From Sphingopyxis sp. LC363 (lineage in GTDB: Bacteria; Pseudomonadota; Alphaproteobacteria; Sphingomonadales; Sphingomonadaceae): a stretch of 64,000 bases of DNA. Shown here piece by piece: positions 26,196-35,295 of this stretch. Location: contig NZ_JNFC01000012.1 in the NCBI RefSeq assembly GCF_000756385.1, positions 62,001-126,000 on the forward strand, given 5' to 3'. Position 1 is the first letter of the stretch; every line of letters starts with the position of its first letter. The position numbers and the translations under genes are program-made. The notes under the pieces were generated by a model, which ran no database searches, was not told the DNA's origin, and was given only the letters and a program-made list of their open reading frames with translations.

Positions 26196-27701
26196 ATGGG
26201 GGATAGGTTCGAACTCGTTATCGTCGGCGGCGGGACCGCGGGTTGGATGTGCGCCGCGGCCTGCGCCGCCAAACTCGACCCAGCGCGCTTCCGCGTCCGC
26301 CTCGTCGAATCCGAAGAGATCGGCACCGTCGGCGTCGGCGAAGCGACGCTGCCGCAGATGAAGGATTTCAACGACTTCCTCGGCCTCGACGAGGTCGAGT
26401 TCATGCAGGCGACGCAGGCGACCTTCAAACTCGGCATCGAATTCGTGAACTGGGGGCGCGAAGGCGTCCGCTACGTCCACCCCTTCGGCACCTTCGGCCG
26501 CCCGATCGGCGAGGCCGATTTCTTCAGCTATTGGATCCGCGCGCATGTTGCCGGCACGGCCGCGCCGCTCTCCGACTATTGCTTCCCGATCGTCGCCGCG
26601 CTGCAGAACCGCTTCATGCTGCCCAGCGGCGACGCGAACGATGTGCGCAATGCCTTCGCCTACGCCTATCACCTCGATGCCTTTCTCTATGCGCGTTACC
26701 TGCGCGGCTGGGCCGAGGCGCGCGGGATCGAGCGCGTCGAAGGGCGGATCGTCGAGGTCGAGCAGCATGGCGAAAGCGGCGACATCGCCGCGGTCAAGCT
26801 CGCGTCGGGCACCCGCGTCGCGGGCGACCTGTTTGTCGATTGCTCGGGCTTCCGCTCGCTGCTCCTCGGCCAGACGCTCGGCGTCGGTCTCGAGGATTGG
26901 GCGCACTGGCTGCCGTGCGACAGCGCGCAGGCGGTGCCCTCGGCGCGTTCGGTCGACTTCACCCCCTATACGCGCTCGACGCGCCGCACGGCGGGGTGGC
27001 AATGGCGCATCCCGCTCCAGCACCGCACCGGCAACGGCTATGTCTATTCGAGCGCCGATATCTCGGACGACGAGGCGGCCGCGACCCTGCTCGCGAACCT
27101 CGACGGCGACGCGCTCGCCGACCCGCGCGTGCTGCGCTTCAGGGCGGGCAAGCGCGAACAGGCGTGGGCGCATAATTGCATCGGCATGGGCCTCGCGGGC
27201 GGTTTCCTCGAACCGCTCGAATCGACGAGCATCTACCTCGTCCAGATGGCGATCATGCACATGCTGACGCTGATGCCCGCCGAGCGCGCGATCGATCCCG
27301 CACTTCCCACCGAATTCAATCGCGTGATGGACGTCGAGTACGACCGCATCCGTGATTTCCTGATCCTCCACTATATCGCGAACGAGGCCGACGCGCCGTT
27401 GTGGGAGCGGGTGACTGTGATCGACCTCCCCGATACGCTCGCCGACAAGATCGATCGTTTCCGCCACCGCGGTCATGTTCAGGCCTATCGCGACGGCCTC
27501 TTCGGCCCGCCGAGCTGGCAGGCCGTGTTCGTCGGGCAGGGCATCGAACCGCGCGCCGCCGACCGCCTCGCCGACGCGCTGCCCGCCGCGACCGTCGAGG
27601 AACGCCTCGCGACCCTCGCCGCGACGATCGCCGACGCCGCCGCGACACTGCCCTCGCACGCCGATTTCATCGCGCGCTATTGCCCGGCGCCGGCGCCATG
27701 A
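26196..27701 (+). CDS. Flavin-dependent tryptophan-halogenase-family protein (1 of 3)
   Basis: A 501-residue protein with the FAD fold GGGTAGWM near the N-terminus, the catalytic Lys K78 in ATFKLGIEF (position equivalent to K79 of PrnA), the family motif WxWxIP as GWQWRIPLQHR and the conserved Glu region FLEPLESTSIYL. All catalytic hallmarks of flavin-dependent halogenases are therefore present. Homologues often sit beside TBDRs in carbohydrate loci of sphingomonads, caulobacters and xanthomonads, where the true substrate is unknown. No signal peptide is visible. It needs a reduced-flavin supplier; none is in the window. First of three coupled genes. Confidence 0.88.
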   Translation: MGDRFELVIVGGGTAGWMCAAACAAKLDPARFRVRLVESEEIGTVGVGEATLPQMKDFNDFLGLDEVEFMQATQATFKLGIEFVNWGREGVRYVHPFGTFGRPIGEADFFSYWIRAHVAGTAAPLSDYCFPIVAALQNRFMLPSGDANDVRNAFAYAYHLDAFLYARYLRGWAEARGIERVEGRIVEVEQHGESGDIAAVKLASGTRVAGDLFVDCSGFRSLLLGQTLGVGLEDWAHWLPCDSAQAVPSARSVDFTPYTRSTRRTAGWQWRIPLQHRTGNGYVYSSADISDDEAAATLLANLDGDALADPRVLRFRAGKREQAWAHNCIGMGLAGGFLEPLESTSIYLVQMAIMHMLTLMPAERAIDPALPTEFNRVMDVEYDRIRDFLILHYIANEADAPLWERVTVIDLPDTLADKIDRFRHRGHVQAYRDGLFGPPSWQAVFVGQGIEPRAADRLADALPAATVEERLATLAATIADAAATLPSHADFIARYCPAPAP

Positions 27702-29164
27702 CGAATGCGGTGCAGCAGGTGGTCGTCCATGGCGGCGGCGTCGCGGCGGCGATGGCGGCGCTCGCGGTCGGCCGCGCTTATGCGCGGCTCGGCACCGACA
27801 CCGTCTGGGTCGACACCGGCGAAGCGCCCGCGCCGCACGCCGCGCTCATCGCGCCGCCCGACCTCGCGACCTTCCACCGCCTGCTCGGCATCGACGAAGC
27901 CGCGCTGCTCCGCCATGCCGCGGCGACGATCGCCATGGGCCAGCAGTTCGCCGGCTGGTCGGGCGGCGACGACGCTTTCCTCCACGCCTATGGCGACGCG
28001 GGCAGCGCCTTCGCCTCGCTGCCCTTCGTCCAGCACTGGACGCGCGCGCGCGCCGCGGGGCTGCGCGTCGCGCTCGAGGATTTCTGCCTCGCCGCCGCCG
28101 CCGCCAAGCAGGGCCGCACCGGCGCCCCGCGCGAAGCGGCGACGCGGCAGGCGGTCAAGACGGGCTGGCATCTCGACGCCCCCGGCTATGCGAAGCTGCT
28201 GCGCGCCGCGTGCGAACAGGCCGATATTCGCATCGTCGCGGGCGCGGACGCCGTCGTGCATCGCGGCGGAGCGGGCCTCGACCGCATCGAGCTTGCCGAT
28301 GGCGAGCAATTCGGCGCCGACCTGTTCATCGACACCGACGGTGCGCTGATCGCCGCGCTCGATCCCGGCGAAACCGCCGCGCGACCCGTTTTCTGCGACC
28401 GCATCATCCGCGCCTCGGCGCCCGCCTTCGATCCGCTGCCGCTCTACAGCCGCGTCGCCGCGCACCCGGCGGGGTGGCTCACGCTGATCCCGCTCGCGAA
28501 CCGCACCGCGATCGAGTTCGCCTACGATAGCGCATCCTTGGCCGACGCCGACGCCCCCGCCGCGCTCGCGGCGGCCCTCGGACGCCCCGTTGACGCCGAG
28601 CCATCCGCACCGCTCGCCGCGACCGCGCGACCGCGCCCGTGGGTCGGCAACGTCGTCGCGGTCGGCCCCGCGGCGGGCGACCCGCCGCCGCTCGACGGCG
28701 CCGAACTGCTCCTCCTCCAGCTTGGCATTGCGCAGCTCGTGCTGCTTTGGCCGATCGACCGCGCACAGATGCCCGAGGCCGATATTTACAACGAGGAACT
28801 CGCGGGCACCCGCGCGCGCGTCGCCGATTTCACCGCGCAGCATTTCCGCCTCAACGCCCGCACCGGCGAGCCCTATTGGGACGCCGCGCGCGCCGCACCG
28901 ATCTCAACCGAACTCGCGGCCAAGATCGACCTGTTCGCCGCGCGCGGCATGTTCGCGCACTATAATCACGAGGCGCATGTCGAGGATAGCTGGGCGCTCG
29001 TCATGGCGGGCCACGGCGTCACCCCGCGCAGTTTCGACCCGCAGGCGCTCTTGACCGAAGACCAGGCGCTGATGGCCGAATTCCAGCGCCAGCTCCGCGC
29101 CGTCGCGAGCGACGTCCATGCGATGGACAGCCACGCCGACGCACTACGGCGGATGCGCGGATGA
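27698..29164 (+). CDS. Degenerate tryptophan-halogenase-like protein (2 of 3), probable pseudoenzyme
   Basis: A 488-residue protein that aligns along its length with its two neighbours but has lost their catalytic residues. In the Lys region the sequence is ATIAMGQQF (K replaced by A), WxWxIP has become GWLTLIPLANR, and the LEPLES Glu segment reads PPPLDGAELL. The FAD motif is altered to GGGVAAAM. The reading frame is intact with no stop or frameshift, and the gene overlaps both neighbours by 4 bases (ATGA at each end), so it is maintained and probably translated in step with them. A structural or regulatory subunit of a halogenase-like complex is the simplest inference. Confidence 0.82.
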   Translation: MTNAVQQVVVHGGGVAAAMAALAVGRAYARLGTDTVWVDTGEAPAPHAALIAPPDLATFHRLLGIDEAALLRHAAATIAMGQQFAGWSGGDDAFLHAYGDAGSAFASLPFVQHWTRARAAGLRVALEDFCLAAAAAKQGRTGAPREAATRQAVKTGWHLDAPGYAKLLRAACEQADIRIVAGADAVVHRGGAGLDRIELADGEQFGADLFIDTDGALIAALDPGETAARPVFCDRIIRASAPAFDPLPLYSRVAAHPAGWLTLIPLANRTAIEFAYDSASLADADAPAALAAALGRPVDAEPSAPLAATARPRPWVGNVVAVGPAAGDPPPLDGAELLLLQLGIAQLVLLWPIDRAQMPEADIYNEELAGTRARVADFTAQHFRLNARTGEPYWDAARAAPISTELAAKIDLFAARGMFAHYNHEAHVEDSWALVMAGHGVTPRSFDPQALLTEDQALMAEFQRQLRAVASDVHAMDSHADALRRMRG

Positions 29165-30645
29165 GCGCGCGGGCGCGCCCCGTGCGGCGCATCGTCATCG
29201 TCGGCGGCGGCAGCGCAGGCTGGATGACCGCCGCCGCGTTCGGTCGCGCGCTCGCGGGGCAGCCGCACAGCATCGCCCTCGTCGAATCCGAGGCGATCGG
29301 CACCGTCGGCGTCGGCGAGGCGACCGTGCCGCCGATCCACGAATTCAACCGCTACCTGAAGATCGACCAAGCCGAATTCCTCCGCGCGACGCACGGCACG
29401 ATCAAGCTCGGCATCGCATTCGAGGGGTGGGGCGGGTCGGACCACCGCTATTTCCACCCCTTCGGCTATCTCGGCGTCGAGATGTCGGGCATCCATTTCC
29501 ACCATTTCTGGCTGCGCCATCTCGCCGCGGGCGGCGACCCCGATCACGGTCCCTATAATCTCGAAACGATGGCGGCGCGCGAGGGCCGCTTTGCGCCCGC
29601 AACCCGCCACGGCCCGGTGCATCATGCCGTCCAGTTCGACGCCGCCGCCTACGCGCGCTTGCTGCGAAGCTATGCCGAGGACAAGGGCGTCGTGCGGATC
29701 GAGGGCAAGGTCGCCGACGTCCGCCTCGATCCCGAAGACGGCTTCATCACCGCGCTCGCGCTCGACGACGGCCGCACGATCGATGGCGACCTTTTCATCG
29801 ACTGTTCGGGCTTTCGCGGTCTCCTCATCGAGGGCGCGCTCCAGACCGGCTACACCGAATGGAGCCACTGGCTCCCCTGCGACAGCGCGATCGCGATGCC
29901 GTGCGAAGGCACGGGCGACCCCGCGCCCTTCACACGCTCGACCGTGCGCGAGGCGGGGTGGCAATGGCGCATCCCGCTCCAGCACCGCGACGGCAACGGC
30001 TATGTCTATTCGAGCGCGCATCTCGGCCATGACGAGGCCGAGGCGCTGCTCCGCTCGCGCCTGCCCGGCGCGCCGCTCGCCGACGCCAACCGGCTGCGTT
30101 TCGTTGCGGGGCACCGCAAGGCGATCTGGAACCGCAATTGCGTCGCGATCGGCCTCGCGGGGGGCTTTCTCGAACCGCTCGAATCGACCTCGATCCACCT
30201 CATCCAGACGACGATCATCCGCCTGCTGTCGCTGCTGCCGCGCGACGCGATCGATCCGAATGTCATCCGCCGCTTCAACCGCGACGCGCTTCACGAATAT
30301 GCGGTGATCCGCGATTTCGTGATCGCCCATTATGCGCTCGCGAACCGCGACGACACGCCCTTCTGGCGCGACGTCGCCGCGGCGGGTCTGCCCGACAGCC
30401 TCGCCGAGCGGATCGAGGCGTTCCGCGCCACGGGCAATATCCTGTTCGAACCCGGCGATCTGTTCGGCCCGACGAACTGGTATGCAGTGCTGACGGGGCA
30501 GGGGATGCGGCCGCAAAGCTGGCACCCGATCGCCGATGGCCTCTCGGATGAGGAACTCGCCACGCGTCTCGCGACATTGCGCGGCCGCGTCGCCGAACAA
30601 CTCGCCGAACTGCCGCCGCATGTGGAATTTCTGCGACGGCTCTAA
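29161..30645 (+). CDS. Flavin-dependent tryptophan-halogenase-family protein (3 of 3)
   Basis: A 494-residue protein with a full set of motifs: GGGSAGWM for FAD, K82 in GTIKLGIAF, GWQWRIPLQHR and FLEPLESTSIHL. It is closer to the first copy than to the middle one, as judged by these motifs. It overlaps the middle gene by 4 bases and ends just before a large palindrome that separates it from the convergent GntR gene. The substrate is unknown; the setting beside chitin/GlcNAc genes suggests a link with glycan or receptor function rather than secondary metabolism. Confidence 0.88.
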   Translation: MSARARPVRRIVIVGGGSAGWMTAAAFGRALAGQPHSIALVESEAIGTVGVGEATVPPIHEFNRYLKIDQAEFLRATHGTIKLGIAFEGWGGSDHRYFHPFGYLGVEMSGIHFHHFWLRHLAAGGDPDHGPYNLETMAAREGRFAPATRHGPVHHAVQFDAAAYARLLRSYAEDKGVVRIEGKVADVRLDPEDGFITALALDDGRTIDGDLFIDCSGFRGLLIEGALQTGYTEWSHWLPCDSAIAMPCEGTGDPAPFTRSTVREAGWQWRIPLQHRDGNGYVYSSAHLGHDEAEALLRSRLPGAPLADANRLRFVAGHRKAIWNRNCVAIGLAGGFLEPLESTSIHLIQTTIIRLLSLLPRDAIDPNVIRRFNRDALHEYAVIRDFVIAHYALANRDDTPFWRDVAAAGLPDSLAERIEAFRATGNILFEPGDLFGPTNWYAVLTGQGMRPQSWHPIADGLSDEELATRLATLRGRVAEQLAELPPHVEFLRRL

Positions 30646-30656
30646 TTCCTAACCCT

Positions 30657-30734
30657 CGTCATCCCGGCGAAGGCCGGGATCTCGCCGGTGCATTATGACG
30701 CGAGGTCGAGATCCCGGCCTTCGCCGGGATGACG
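30657..30734. repeat. Perfect 28-bp inverted repeat, REP-like element
   Basis: The left arm (30657-30684) begins CGTCATCCCGGCGAAGGCC and the right arm (30707-30734) is its exact reverse complement, with a 22-base spacer. Each arm also contains its own smaller palindrome around GGCC. GTCATCCCGGCGAAGGCCGG-type elements are widespread intergenic repeats in alphaproteobacteria. It lies between convergent genes, 11 bases after the halogenase stop and 8 bases from the GntR stop, where it can act as a bidirectional terminator. Confidence 0.85.
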
Positions 30735-30742
30735 ATAAGGGC

Positions 30743-31480
30743 TCAGCCGTTCAGTTCCGCGACCACATCATAGGCATCGCCGCGATAGAAGCTCTGCGTG
30801 AACTCCGCGGTGCGCCCGTCGGCCAGGAAACCGCGTCGTTCGATGAACAGCCCCGGCGTGCCGGGCTCGATCTCGAGCATTTCGGCCTGCTCGGTCGTCG
30901 CCGCGATCGCGCGCAGCCGCTGGAGCGCGCGCACGGGCAAATGCCCCGCCGCCTCCAGCGCCTCATAGAGCGAAGCGCCCACCGCCTCGACCGACGGCAG
31001 GCAATATGCAGGGATCGTCGCGATCTCGAGCGCCATCGACGTGTCGTCGGCATAGCGGATGCGGTGAAAACGATAGACGAGCGACCCCGGCGACAGCCCG
31101 AGCGACAGCGCCTCTTCGGGGGTCACCGCGCCCGCGGTCTTGCTTACCCATCTGCTGTGTGGCTTGCGCCCGCGCGAGATCATATCCTCCGAAAAAGAGG
31201 TGAGTTTCGAAAAGCTCTTCTCGACGCGCGGCCGCGTGACGAACGTGCCGGCGCCGCGCCGCCGCGTGACGAGGCCGTCGCCGACCAGCCCGTCGATCGC
31301 CTTGCGCACCGTGATGCGCGACACGTCGAATTCCTCGGCCAGGTCGCGCTCGGTCGGGATCGCCTCTTCGGCCTTCACGACCTGCCCCTCGATCGCGTCG
31401 CGCAGGATTTTCTGGAGCTGCAGGTAAAGCGGTGTCGGATCGTCCTTCTGGAGCGGACCCACGCGTTCGATCAGTGACAA
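30743..31480 (-). CDS. nagR: GntR-family regulator, HutC subfamily (NagR-like, UTRA domain)
   Basis: A 245-residue regulator with an N-terminal winged helix (TPLYLQLQKILRDAI, IPTERDLAEEFDVSRITVRKA given as IPTERDLAEEF and SRITVRKA) and a C-terminal UTRA effector domain. NagR/DasR proteins of this type bind GlcN-6-P or GlcNAc-6-P and repress amino-sugar genes. The TTG at 31480 preceded by GGAG is the likely start; an in-frame ATG at 31567 would add 29 residues outside the conserved fold. ATTGGTAT upstream suggests autoregulation. Convergent with the halogenase genes and downstream of GH18. Confidence 0.85.
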   Translation of the reverse strand: MSLIERVGPLQKDDPTPLYLQLQKILRDAIEGQVVKAEEAIPTERDLAEEFDVSRITVRKAIDGLVGDGLVTRRRGAGTFVTRPRVEKSFSKLTSFSEDMISRGRKPHSRWVSKTAGAVTPEEALSLGLSPGSLVYRFHRIRYADDTSMALEIATIPAYCLPSVEAVGASLYEALEAAGHLPVRALQRLRAIAATTEQAEMLEIEPGTPGLFIERRGFLADGRTAEFTQSFYRGDAYDVVAELNG

Positions 31481-31579
31481 GGACGATGCTCCACTTGGTT
31501 GCCCGGCGCTTCGGTCGATAAGACCAGCGCCCGCTCCCCATGTGTTGCATTGGTATCCTCGCGTCAACCTTGTTGCGAA

Positions 31580-32623
31580 TTATTCGCGCGTCAGACCGCG
31601 TTCGATCGCCTTGGTCAACGCGTGATCTGGGCTGTCCTGCGACAACTCCCACGCCATCACGCCGCCCGCCTTTTCGACGGCAAGTCGCGCTTTCTTCTCG
31701 ATCGTCGCCGAGCTGTTGAGGGTGATATAGCGACAGCCCGCGCACCGATCTCCGATCACATCGGTTTTGGTCGCATTTATGCCATGTGCGTCGGCAATCT
31801 CGCGATAGGACCAATTCGCCTTCTCGCCGCCGAGGCCATAACCGTAAAAGGGCACGCCGAGGACGAGTCGCTCGCGCGCCACCCCGCGCGCCAGCCACAG
31901 GTCGAGATCGCGCGCCGCCATCGCATAGCTGCTGTGCTCGGCGCCCGCTTCGCCCCAGCTCGGCCCGATCGCGTCATAGGACATGACGTTGACGAGGTCG
32001 AAATAGGGGATCGAGCTCACCGGGATCATCCCGCCTTCATAGGAAGCGGTGGCGCAGGTCAGCAGCTTGCCGCGCGCCCTCGTCGCGTCGGACAGCGCCG
32101 CGATGAAGGGCGTATAGTCGCCCGCGCGGTCGATTTCGGTGAGCAGCGTCCCCTCGATGTCGATATCGACCCCGTCGAGCGCGAGGGTATCGGCAAGATC
32201 GACCAGCGCCGCGACCGTCGCCGCGCGCCGTTCGGGCGCGAGCAGCGCCTTCCAGTCGCCCGAACAGCCGGGGATCACGCCGCCGGCGGTCGAGATCAGC
32301 ACCTTCGCCACGCTCGCCTGCAATCGCGCGATCGTGCCGCGCAGCGCCTCGACCGACAGGTTCGCGCCGATCTCGTCGCCCATGCACGTCATCCTTCCGT
32401 CATGGACAAAGCGTCCCCCGGCATCGGGATTGGCAAAGGACAGGTTGAAATGAGTGAAGGCTGCAAGGTCGGTGCGGGCGATCGACAGCTCGAGTCCCTT
32501 GAACGCCGCGAGATAGCCGACCACAACGGGCCGTCGCTCTTCCGCTCGGGCCGGCAGCGACAATACTAATATAAAACCAATCAGGATCGACGCGATGAGA
32601 CGAAAAGCGCGAATATTCGTCAT
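31580..32623 (-). CDS. Exported glycoside hydrolase family 18 (chitinase-like)
   Basis: A 347-residue protein with a signal peptide (VLSLPARA). The GH18 catalytic motif is LDGVDIDIEG with the acid/base Glu at about residue 157; VNVMSYDAIG and the C-terminal VMAWELSQD are further family strands. It would cleave beta-1,4-GlcNAc linkages, or act as an endo-beta-N-acetylglucosaminidase, in the periplasm or outside the cell. ATG 32623 follows GGGGGAA by about 9 bases; ATGs at 32632 and 32641 are less well placed. It is divergent from the GH20 gene and lies upstream of nagR on the same strand. Confidence 0.9.
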   Translation of the reverse strand: MTNIRAFRLIASILIGFILVLSLPARAEERRPVVVGYLAAFKGLELSIARTDLAAFTHFNLSFANPDAGGRFVHDGRMTCMGDEIGANLSVEALRGTIARLQASVAKVLISTAGGVIPGCSGDWKALLAPERRAATVAALVDLADTLALDGVDIDIEGTLLTEIDRAGDYTPFIAALSDATRARGKLLTCATASYEGGMIPVSSIPYFDLVNVMSYDAIGPSWGEAGAEHSSYAMAARDLDLWLARGVARERLVLGVPFYGYGLGGEKANWSYREIADAHGINATKTDVIGDRCAGCRYITLNSSATIEKKARLAVEKAGGVMAWELSQDSPDHALTKAIERGLTRE

Positions 32624-32723
32624 ATTATCCATTTCCCCCATAATTCTGCCCGATCCGAAAGACGTTGACCCGCTCGCGACTACATGACAAATTAGATACA
32701 AATTGTCGAGCGGGAGAAAATGG

Positions 32724-35279
32724 ATGCGGGCTGCGGGGTGGATCATGATGGCGATGATGGCGCTCGCCCCGCCGCAGGCGCTGGCGGCCGAGACGGGATC
32801 GCAAGCGTCGCTCGACCGCCTCGCCGACACGCTCGGCTACCGCCTCACCATGGTCGACAACGGCCCGGCGTGCCCGGCGGGGATTGAAGGCTGCTTCCTC
32901 ACGACGATCACGCTGACCGTGCCCGAAAAACTGTCCGCCGACGTGCCCAAGGGGCTCGCGCTCTATTTCAGCTTCGTCAACCGGCTGCCGCTCGTCGAAA
33001 GCGACATCTTCGCGCACCGGCTGATCAACGGCGACCTCCAGCAACTGACGCTGAAGCCGGGCGCGGCGCTGCGCCCCGGCGCGAAGCATGAGATCAAGCT
33101 GTGGGGCGTCGGCTCCAATTTCTCGAAGGCGTTCGGCATGCCCAACGCCTATCTCGTCGCCGACGGGCTGAAACCGCGCACGATCGCCGCGACGCGCCCC
33201 GTGATCGACCCCGAAACCGGGCTCGAAACCTTGCCCTTCGTCGCGCCGATGACCGACGAGGCCAAGCTTGCGACCAAGAGCGAGGCCGACAAGACGCGCT
33301 GGCTCACCGCCGAGCGCGCCTTCGACCTGCAGGCCGGCCGGCTCGCACCCGAAGCCAAGGGCGTCGTGATCCTGCCGAAACCCGCAAAGGCGGTGCAGGG
33401 CAAGGGCCAGCCGGTCGATCTCGGCCGCGGCGTTGCGCTGACATTGAGCGGTGTCGAGCGTAGCGCGCTCGCGCCCGCGCTCGCGGCGCTCGGCGCTGCC
33501 GAAGGCGCGTTGCCGCTGACGATCCGCATCGATCGCGCCGCTGCGGAGGAGCCCGAATCCTATATTCTCGACGCCAAGGCGTCGGGCATCGCGATCACCG
33601 CGCACGACGCCGCGGGCGCGAGCCATGCCTTGCGCTCGCTCGCGCAGCAGGCGGCATTCGAAAAGGGCAAGCTCACGCCGCTGCACGTCGAGGACGCCCC
33701 CGAATATGGCTTCCGCGGCCTCCACATCGACCTCGGGCGCAATTTCCACAGCCGCGAGGAGATATTGAAGCTCGTCGAGGCGATGGCGACCTACAAGCTC
33801 AACAAGCTCCACCTCCATCTCGCCGACGACGAGGGCTGGCGCATCGAAATCCCGGCGCTCCCCGAGCTCGCCGAAATCGGCTCGAAGCGCTGCCATGACC
33901 CGTCCGAGACGGTGTGTCTCCTGCCGCAACTCGGCGCCGGGCCCGACGGCACCGGCGGCGTCAACGGCTATCTGACGGTCGCCGACTATGTCGCGATCGT
34001 CGAGGCCGCGGCGGCGCGTCAGATCGAGGTGATCCCGTCGATCGACATGCCCGGCCACAGCCGCGCTGCGATCAAGGCGATGGAGGTGCGCCACGCGCGC
34101 CTGACCGCCGCGGGCAAACAGGCCGAGGCAGAGCAATATCGCCTGATCGACCCTGCCGACACGACCGAATATCGCAGCATCCAGAATTATAACGACAATA
34201 CGCTCAACGTCTGCATTCCCGCGACCTATCGCTTCGTCGATACCATCGTCGATGCGCTCGCCGCGATGCACAGCCAAGCGGGGGTGCCGCTCCAAACCTT
34301 CCACCTCGGCGCCGACGAGACCGCGGGCGCGTGGGTCAAGTCGCCCGCGTGCCAGGCGATGATTGCCGAAAATGGCGGTGACGCGGGCAAGCTCACCCCG
34401 CGCTTCATCGAGCGCGTGACCGCCAGCCTCGCCGCGAAGGGCCTGCGCACAGGCGGCTGGAGCGACGGCATGGGGCACACCGAGACCGCCGCAATGCCGA
34501 AAGCGCCGCATCTGGTGCAGACGAACATATGGGGCGTACTCCACACCGGCGCGATCCGCGAGGCGCACGACCAGATGAACCGCGGCTGGGACGCGGTGCT
34601 GTCGATCCCCGACCTCGGCTATTTCGACATGCCCTATGCGCCGCATCCCGAAGAGGGCGGCTACGACTGGGCCTCGCGCGGGGTCGATCCCTGGCAGGTC
34701 TTCGGCTTCATGCCCGACAATCTGCCCGCCAACGCCGCGACGATCCGCAACATCCATGCCGAGGGCAAGCCGATCGAGGACAAGCCGGTCCTCGAGTCCG
34801 GGCACCGGGTTGCCGGGCTGCAGGCGCAGCTGTGGAGCGAGACGATCCGCACCGACGCGCAGGTCGATTATATGCTCTTCCCGCGCCTGCTCGCGCTCGC
34901 CGAGCGCGCTTGGGCGCCCGCCCCGTGGACCCCGCCCTATCGGGCGGGCGTCAGCTACGAATGGGGCGACAAACGCGTCGACGCCGCGAAGCTCAAGGCG
35001 GGCTGGCAGGATTTCGCCGGTCGCGTCGCCGCGCAATGGCCGATGCTCGAAAAGATCGGCGTCGCCTATCGCATCGCGCCGCCGGGCGCGCGGATCGCGA
35101 ACGGCAAGCTCGAGGCGAACAGCATGTTCCCCGGCACGGCGATCGAATATCGGGTCGAGGGCGGCGCGTGGACGCTCTATGCCGGGCCCGTTGCGGTCGG
35201 CGGCGCGGCCGAACTGCGCAGCCGCTCCGCCGACGGCAAGCGCGCGAGCCGGACGATGCGGGTCGAACCGGCCCGCTGA
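32724..35279 (+). CDS. Beta-N-acetylhexosaminidase, glycoside hydrolase family 20
   Basis: An 851-residue exported enzyme (signal peptide ALAPPQALAAE). The domain order is a chitobiase-type N-terminal beta domain (about 25-170), the GH20b alpha/beta domain (about 190-330), the TIM barrel (about 340-745) and a C-terminal Ig-like domain. The barrel carries FRGLHIDLGRNFHS, KLNKLHLHLADDEGWR and the catalytic Asp-Glu pair in HLGADETAGAW. It removes terminal GlcNAc from chitooligosaccharides, feeding the PTS. ATG 32724 follows GGGAG by 7 bases; a TTG at 32703 is an unlikely alternative. The 100-base gap to divergent GH18 contains a GACAA/TTGTC inverted repeat (32686-32707). Confidence 0.93.
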   Translation: MRAAGWIMMAMMALAPPQALAAETGSQASLDRLADTLGYRLTMVDNGPACPAGIEGCFLTTITLTVPEKLSADVPKGLALYFSFVNRLPLVESDIFAHRLINGDLQQLTLKPGAALRPGAKHEIKLWGVGSNFSKAFGMPNAYLVADGLKPRTIAATRPVIDPETGLETLPFVAPMTDEAKLATKSEADKTRWLTAERAFDLQAGRLAPEAKGVVILPKPAKAVQGKGQPVDLGRGVALTLSGVERSALAPALAALGAAEGALPLTIRIDRAAAEEPESYILDAKASGIAITAHDAAGASHALRSLAQQAAFEKGKLTPLHVEDAPEYGFRGLHIDLGRNFHSREEILKLVEAMATYKLNKLHLHLADDEGWRIEIPALPELAEIGSKRCHDPSETVCLLPQLGAGPDGTGGVNGYLTVADYVAIVEAAAARQIEVIPSIDMPGHSRAAIKAMEVRHARLTAAGKQAEAEQYRLIDPADTTEYRSIQNYNDNTLNVCIPATYRFVDTIVDALAAMHSQAGVPLQTFHLGADETAGAWVKSPACQAMIAENGGDAGKLTPRFIERVTASLAAKGLRTGGWSDGMGHTETAAMPKAPHLVQTNIWGVLHTGAIREAHDQMNRGWDAVLSIPDLGYFDMPYAPHPEEGGYDWASRGVDPWQVFGFMPDNLPANAATIRNIHAEGKPIEDKPVLESGHRVAGLQAQLWSETIRTDAQVDYMLFPRLLALAERAWAPAPWTPPYRAGVSYEWGDKRVDAAKLKAGWQDFAGRVAAQWPMLEKIGVAYRIAPPGARIANGKLEANSMFPGTAIEYRVEGGAWTLYAGPVAVGGAAELRSRSADGKRASRTMRVEPAR

Positions 35280-35295
35280 GGGCAGGGGAGGCGAA

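Noticed and set aside
27698-29164. Middle halogenase-like gene as a frameshifted or decayed pseudogene
   Set aside because: The frame is uninterrupted over 488 codons, with precise 4-base overlaps on both sides and conserved length; a maintained pseudoenzyme explains it better.
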